DNA from: an uncultured Gemmatimonadota bacterium
Lineage (GTDB): Bacteria; Gemmatimonadota; Gemmatimonadetes; Gemmatimonadales; Gemmatimonadaceae
Length of the DNA: 7,017 nucleotides
NCBI GenBank assembly: GCA_903894655.1
Contig: CAITQY010000718.1
Coordinates: 1-7,017, forward strand
Direction of reading: 5' to 3'
Shown: piece after piece, positions 6,579 to 7,017 of the stretch
How positions within the stretch are numbered: the stretch's first letter is position 1
How the letters are laid out: the number at the start of each line of letters is the position of its first letter
Program-made: the position numbers and the translations under genes
The notes under the pieces: generated by a model
Told to the model about the DNA's origin: nothing
Database searches by the model: none
The model's input: only the letters and a program-made list of their open reading frames with translations

Positions 6579-6601
6579 GCGACGGGGCGCATGGGGGTGG
6601 T

Positions 6602-6643
6602 GCCCAGCGGCCCTTGCCCAGCGGCCCTTGCCCAGCGACCCTT
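6602..6643 (+). repeat. Three tandem copies of a 14-nt unit in the intergenic region
   Basis: The unit GCCCAGCGGCCCTT is present at 6602-6615 and 6616-6629 exactly, and at 6630-6643 with one G-to-A change. It lies 23 bases after the metallo-hydrolase stop, in the 174-nt gap before the glycosyltransferase. The copies contain no obvious strong hairpin and no T-tract follows, so it is not a recognisable terminator. The rest of the gap shows nothing I can name. Confidence 0.93.
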
Positions 6644-6752
6644 GCACCAGTTGGCGCTTCGCGGCAAGCTTCCGCGCGTGAGCGCTGCGGCGGCCTGAAC
6701 TGTCTGCCGTTCACCGCCTGAATCTTCACGCGAAAACGGATGTCGCCGCGTC

Positions 6753-7017
6753 ATGAGCCTGCACGTGTACCTGCTCTGCCACAACGAAGAGGTGCTGCTC
6801 CCGCACACGGTGGCGCACTATCGGCGGCGCGTGCCTGGCGTCACGTTCACGATCCTCGACAACGAGAGTGACGATCGCTCCGCGGCGATTGCGCGCGAAC
6901 TTGGTTGCGCTGTTTCGACCTTTGGTAGCGACGGCAAGATGGACGACGGCACCCAGCGCGACCTCAAGAACACCGTGTGGCGCGAGGTGGCCGACGGCTG
7001 GGTGATTATGGCCGACA
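6753..7017 (+). CDS. Glycosyltransferase family 2-like protein, N-terminal part, truncated by the window edge
   Basis: The 88 visible codons begin with a short strand and LLCHNEE (residues 7-13). There follow a helix with HTVAHYRRRVP and the nucleotide-sugar site strand TFTILDNESDDRSAAIARELG (31-51), whose DNxSxDxS pattern is typical of the Glyco_tranf_2_4-type subgroup. The end, DGWVIMAD (81-88), is where such enzymes place the strand leading to the metal-binding DxD-like motif, which falls just beyond the window. The family transfers sugars from nucleotide donors, usually in surface polysaccharide or glycolipid synthesis, in the cytoplasm or at the inner membrane. The acceptor and donor cannot be told from this fragment. 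The ATG at 6753 is the first in frame with the motif; only a weak purine stretch (ACGGA, 12 bases upstream) could serve as ribosome binding site. Confidence 0.82.
   Translation, partial: MSLHVYLLCHNEEVLLPHTVAHYRRRVPGVTFTILDNESDDRSAAIARELGCAVSTFGSDGKMDDGTQRDLKNTVWREVADGWVIMAD

Noticed and set aside
6660..6676. Possible terminator hairpin (CGCGG, 7-nt loop, CCGCG) after the metallo-hydrolase
   Set aside because: Only five base pairs and no T-tract follows, so there is no support for an intrinsic terminator.

Overview
The window is GC-rich bacterial DNA with densely packed genes and almost no non-coding sequence. It appears to be made of two unrelated pieces joined near position 1250. From about 1265 to the right end, the sequence looks like one genome. 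It carries exported proteins with signal peptides ending in Ala-Gln, a secreted metallo-hydrolase, a DUF1343 protein and an NCS2 permease. A soil or aquatic GC-rich phylum such as Gemmatimonadota would fit, but that is a guess from protein style, not a demonstrated assignment. The first ~1245 bases carry an enolase and the C-terminal part of an aminoglycoside-phosphotransferase-like kinase, in a two-gene arrangement that looks proteobacterial to me (low confidence).

Layout, left to right. On the minus strand, 1-666 is the N-terminal half of an enolase that runs off the left edge. Also on the minus strand, 686-1768 is one open frame. Its first half is the start of an exported DUF1343 (NamZ-type exo-muramidase) protein, and its second half is the end of a cytoplasmic small-molecule kinase. 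Neither half is complete, and the switch falls at a short GC palindrome repeat around 1248-1261. An assembly misjoin is the simplest explanation; a real recombination or pseudogene is the alternative. Further right on the minus strand lies a compact run read from 5494 leftward: a flavin amine oxidase (3875-5494), a single-domain STAS protein (3551-3835), an NCS2 nucleobase-type permease (1846-3549) and the beginning of the DUF1343 gene. The gaps between them are 39, 1 and 77 nt. A 157-nt intergenic region separates this run from plus-strand genes: a secreted RNase Z-like metallo-beta-lactamase-fold hydrolase (5652-6578) and the start of a family-2-like glycosyltransferase (6753 to the right edge).

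The most interesting biology is the STAS-permease pair. The permease has an extra cytoplasmic C-terminal domain of about 130 residues. It resembles a GHKL/RsbW-type anti-sigma kinase fold, but the ATP-binding residues appear degenerate. The gene directly upstream, one base away, encodes a free STAS protein with an SSAG motif of the anti-anti-sigma type. STAS proteins and RsbW-like kinases are classical binding partners, so this may be a transporter controlled by a partner-switching interaction. That proposal is inference from domain resemblance and gene order. A second curiosity is a perfect four-copy 9-nt tandem repeat encoding (Ala-Val-Gly)4 in the hydrophobic core of the metallo-hydrolase signal peptide.
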